Source: Lingula anatina (taxonomy: Eukaryota > Brachiopoda > Lingulata > Lingulida > Lingulidae). From it: a stretch of DNA of 64,000 nucleotides. The stretch lies in contig NW_019775647.1 of NCBI RefSeq assembly GCF_001039355.2, positions 800,286 through 864,285 of the forward strand, in the 5' to 3' direction. Both the position numbers and the translations under genes were made by a program. The notes under the pieces are model-generated. The model did not search any database and was not told where the DNA came from. It worked only from the letters and a program-made list of their open reading frames with translations. Below are positions 62,828 through 64,000 of this stretch, piece after piece; the stretch's first letter is position 1, and each line of letters starts with the position of its first letter.

Positions 62828-63976
62828 CAGACGGACTTGAATTTGCAGCAATTGTGTTGCGGCAAATGAAATTTAAGTCAATGATAGGTTTGCTGCAGAA
62901 ATGAGGCTAAAGAAAGTGCTCGTAATACAAACGGCATTCAAATGGCCATCAATAAGCCAACATTTCAAGATTATAAAAATGTCGGTTAATTGCAGGGAAT
63001 TGAAAGCTTAAGTGCCATTTTACATGAGTGAGAAAAAAAGAGCAAATGCTATTGTAGGATCTCCGCGCCTGTGCATAACTTTGGCGTCGGCGGGCGTAAT
63101 ACAGATTGGTTGTTTTTAAAATGCGAGTTTTTAAACGTAGCTATGTATTATGGAGATATAGGGATAATTTTTTATCTTTCAAGTTTGCAGGATTTCTGGA
63201 ACTCCTGTCAAAAACATTCGGGTAACCGCATTTTCACGTTAAAAAGATTTAATGATGCACATACTGTAAGTCTTAACGATTATTTAAGTGTCCAGTAACG
63301 CAAAGCGTCAAAAGGTATCGTGGGGAGAAAAGCAAAACAATGCAATTTTAATGTCTGTGTTTATTTATATTTTTTAAAGAATTATTCTTATTATATGTTT
63401 TAGATAGGACTTAGCCATGTCTCAAATTTTCAACAAACATAGTCTTTAATCAGTAGTAGTAGTAGATTTTTCCCAAAATGAAGAGTGCCAAATGACTTGT
63501 ACTTCAGTCCCTGTTGAAAACTTTTTCTCAGAACAGATTCAGGTGTAGTTTTATCTTCCTCAAACTGATACGAGATATCTTTGTTTTAAATGAAACTTTT
63601 GAAAAAGAGTTAATAACCGAAAGGTCTAAGCACTTTGTGATATATATTGACAGTCAATGAAAACGCATCAGAAAACTTTCATGGACTTTTTTTACCGAGA
63701 ATCTATTCCAACCATAAAAACGAGTACAAATGCACTTGTTTGGTCATAAGAGAGTGGGCTGACCACTATTTCATATTTCACATATTTCACACGAAAACTG
63801 TTATATTCTTAATGTGGCAAAGGAACTTAAAATGTTATCTGATAAATAAATGATGCGTTTTCATTGACTGTCAGTATATATGGAGTATGAAACTTACGAA
63901 TATCATTCAATATTATTTTAATTTCATTTTCACCTTGGTTGATGCTGGGGAATCAAACTAAGAAAAGTGAAATAAA
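62828..63976 (+). other. Probable 3' untranslated region of the patched-domain gene
   Basis: No coding frame. AT-rich with a GTAGTAGTAG stretch near 63454, a MITE at 63648-63873 and AATAAA at 63971-63976. An earlier AATAAA near 63843-63848 lies inside the MITE. Confidence 0.45.
63648..63873. mobile_element. MITE with 23-bp perfect terminal inverted repeats
   Basis: The left end TGACAGTCAATGAAAACGCA plus TCA (63648-63670) is the exact reverse complement of 63851-63873. Flanks are TATATA on both sides, consistent with a TA-rich target duplication. 226 bp. Internal sequence has no coding capacity. Family not recognised. Confidence 0.85.
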
Positions 63977-64000
63977 AATTCATAACAAGTGAACTTTTAA

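Overview
This is animal nuclear DNA, AT-rich and intron-rich. Introns follow GT..AG, and microsatellites and short inverted-repeat transposons are frequent. The gene set (a gustatory-receptor-like 7TM protein, beta-microseminoprotein paralogues, an AQP11/12-type aquaporin, DUS3L, and a PTCHD3-like patched-domain protein) and the apparently high allelic variation suggest a marine invertebrate, plausibly a lophotrochozoan. The species cannot be fixed from the sequence alone.

Layout. The left third holds small minus-strand genes. At 1-981 is a gustatory-receptor-like (GRL) gene that runs off the window. At 4120-6209 and 10036-12616 are two secreted beta-microseminoprotein (MSMB/PSP94-like) paralogues, each with three exons and identical intron phases. 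At 17642-23008 is a six-exon secreted protein with one EGF-like domain followed by long proline-, histidine- and tyrosine-rich regions. All three secreted-protein genes have a TATA-like box upstream. At 29365-33420 is a four-exon AQP11/12-type aquaporin (minus strand).

The right half is on the plus strand. DUS3L (tRNA dihydrouridine synthase 3) lies at 38287-44509 in 11 exons. A patched/sterol-sensing-domain protein lies at 49194-62827 in five coding exons. A minus-strand leader exon near 38026 probably belongs to the aquaporin. That would make the aquaporin and DUS3L a head-to-head pair sharing a promoter.

Assembly. Two places (N at 21761 and N at 56706) show a near-identical stretch on both sides of a single N, each carrying a second copy of a coding exon. 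These look like unmerged contig overlaps or haplotypes rather than real exon duplications. A third gap (21 N) sits inside a poly-C tract in DUS3L intron 1.

Most interesting items: the second microseminoprotein has lost exactly the two cysteines that pair with each other in the known fold; the EGF/Pro-His-rich secreted gene; a 58-bp minisatellite in DUS3L built from the end of exon 6 plus its splice donor; a MITE family with recognisable target-site duplications; and the GRL gene.
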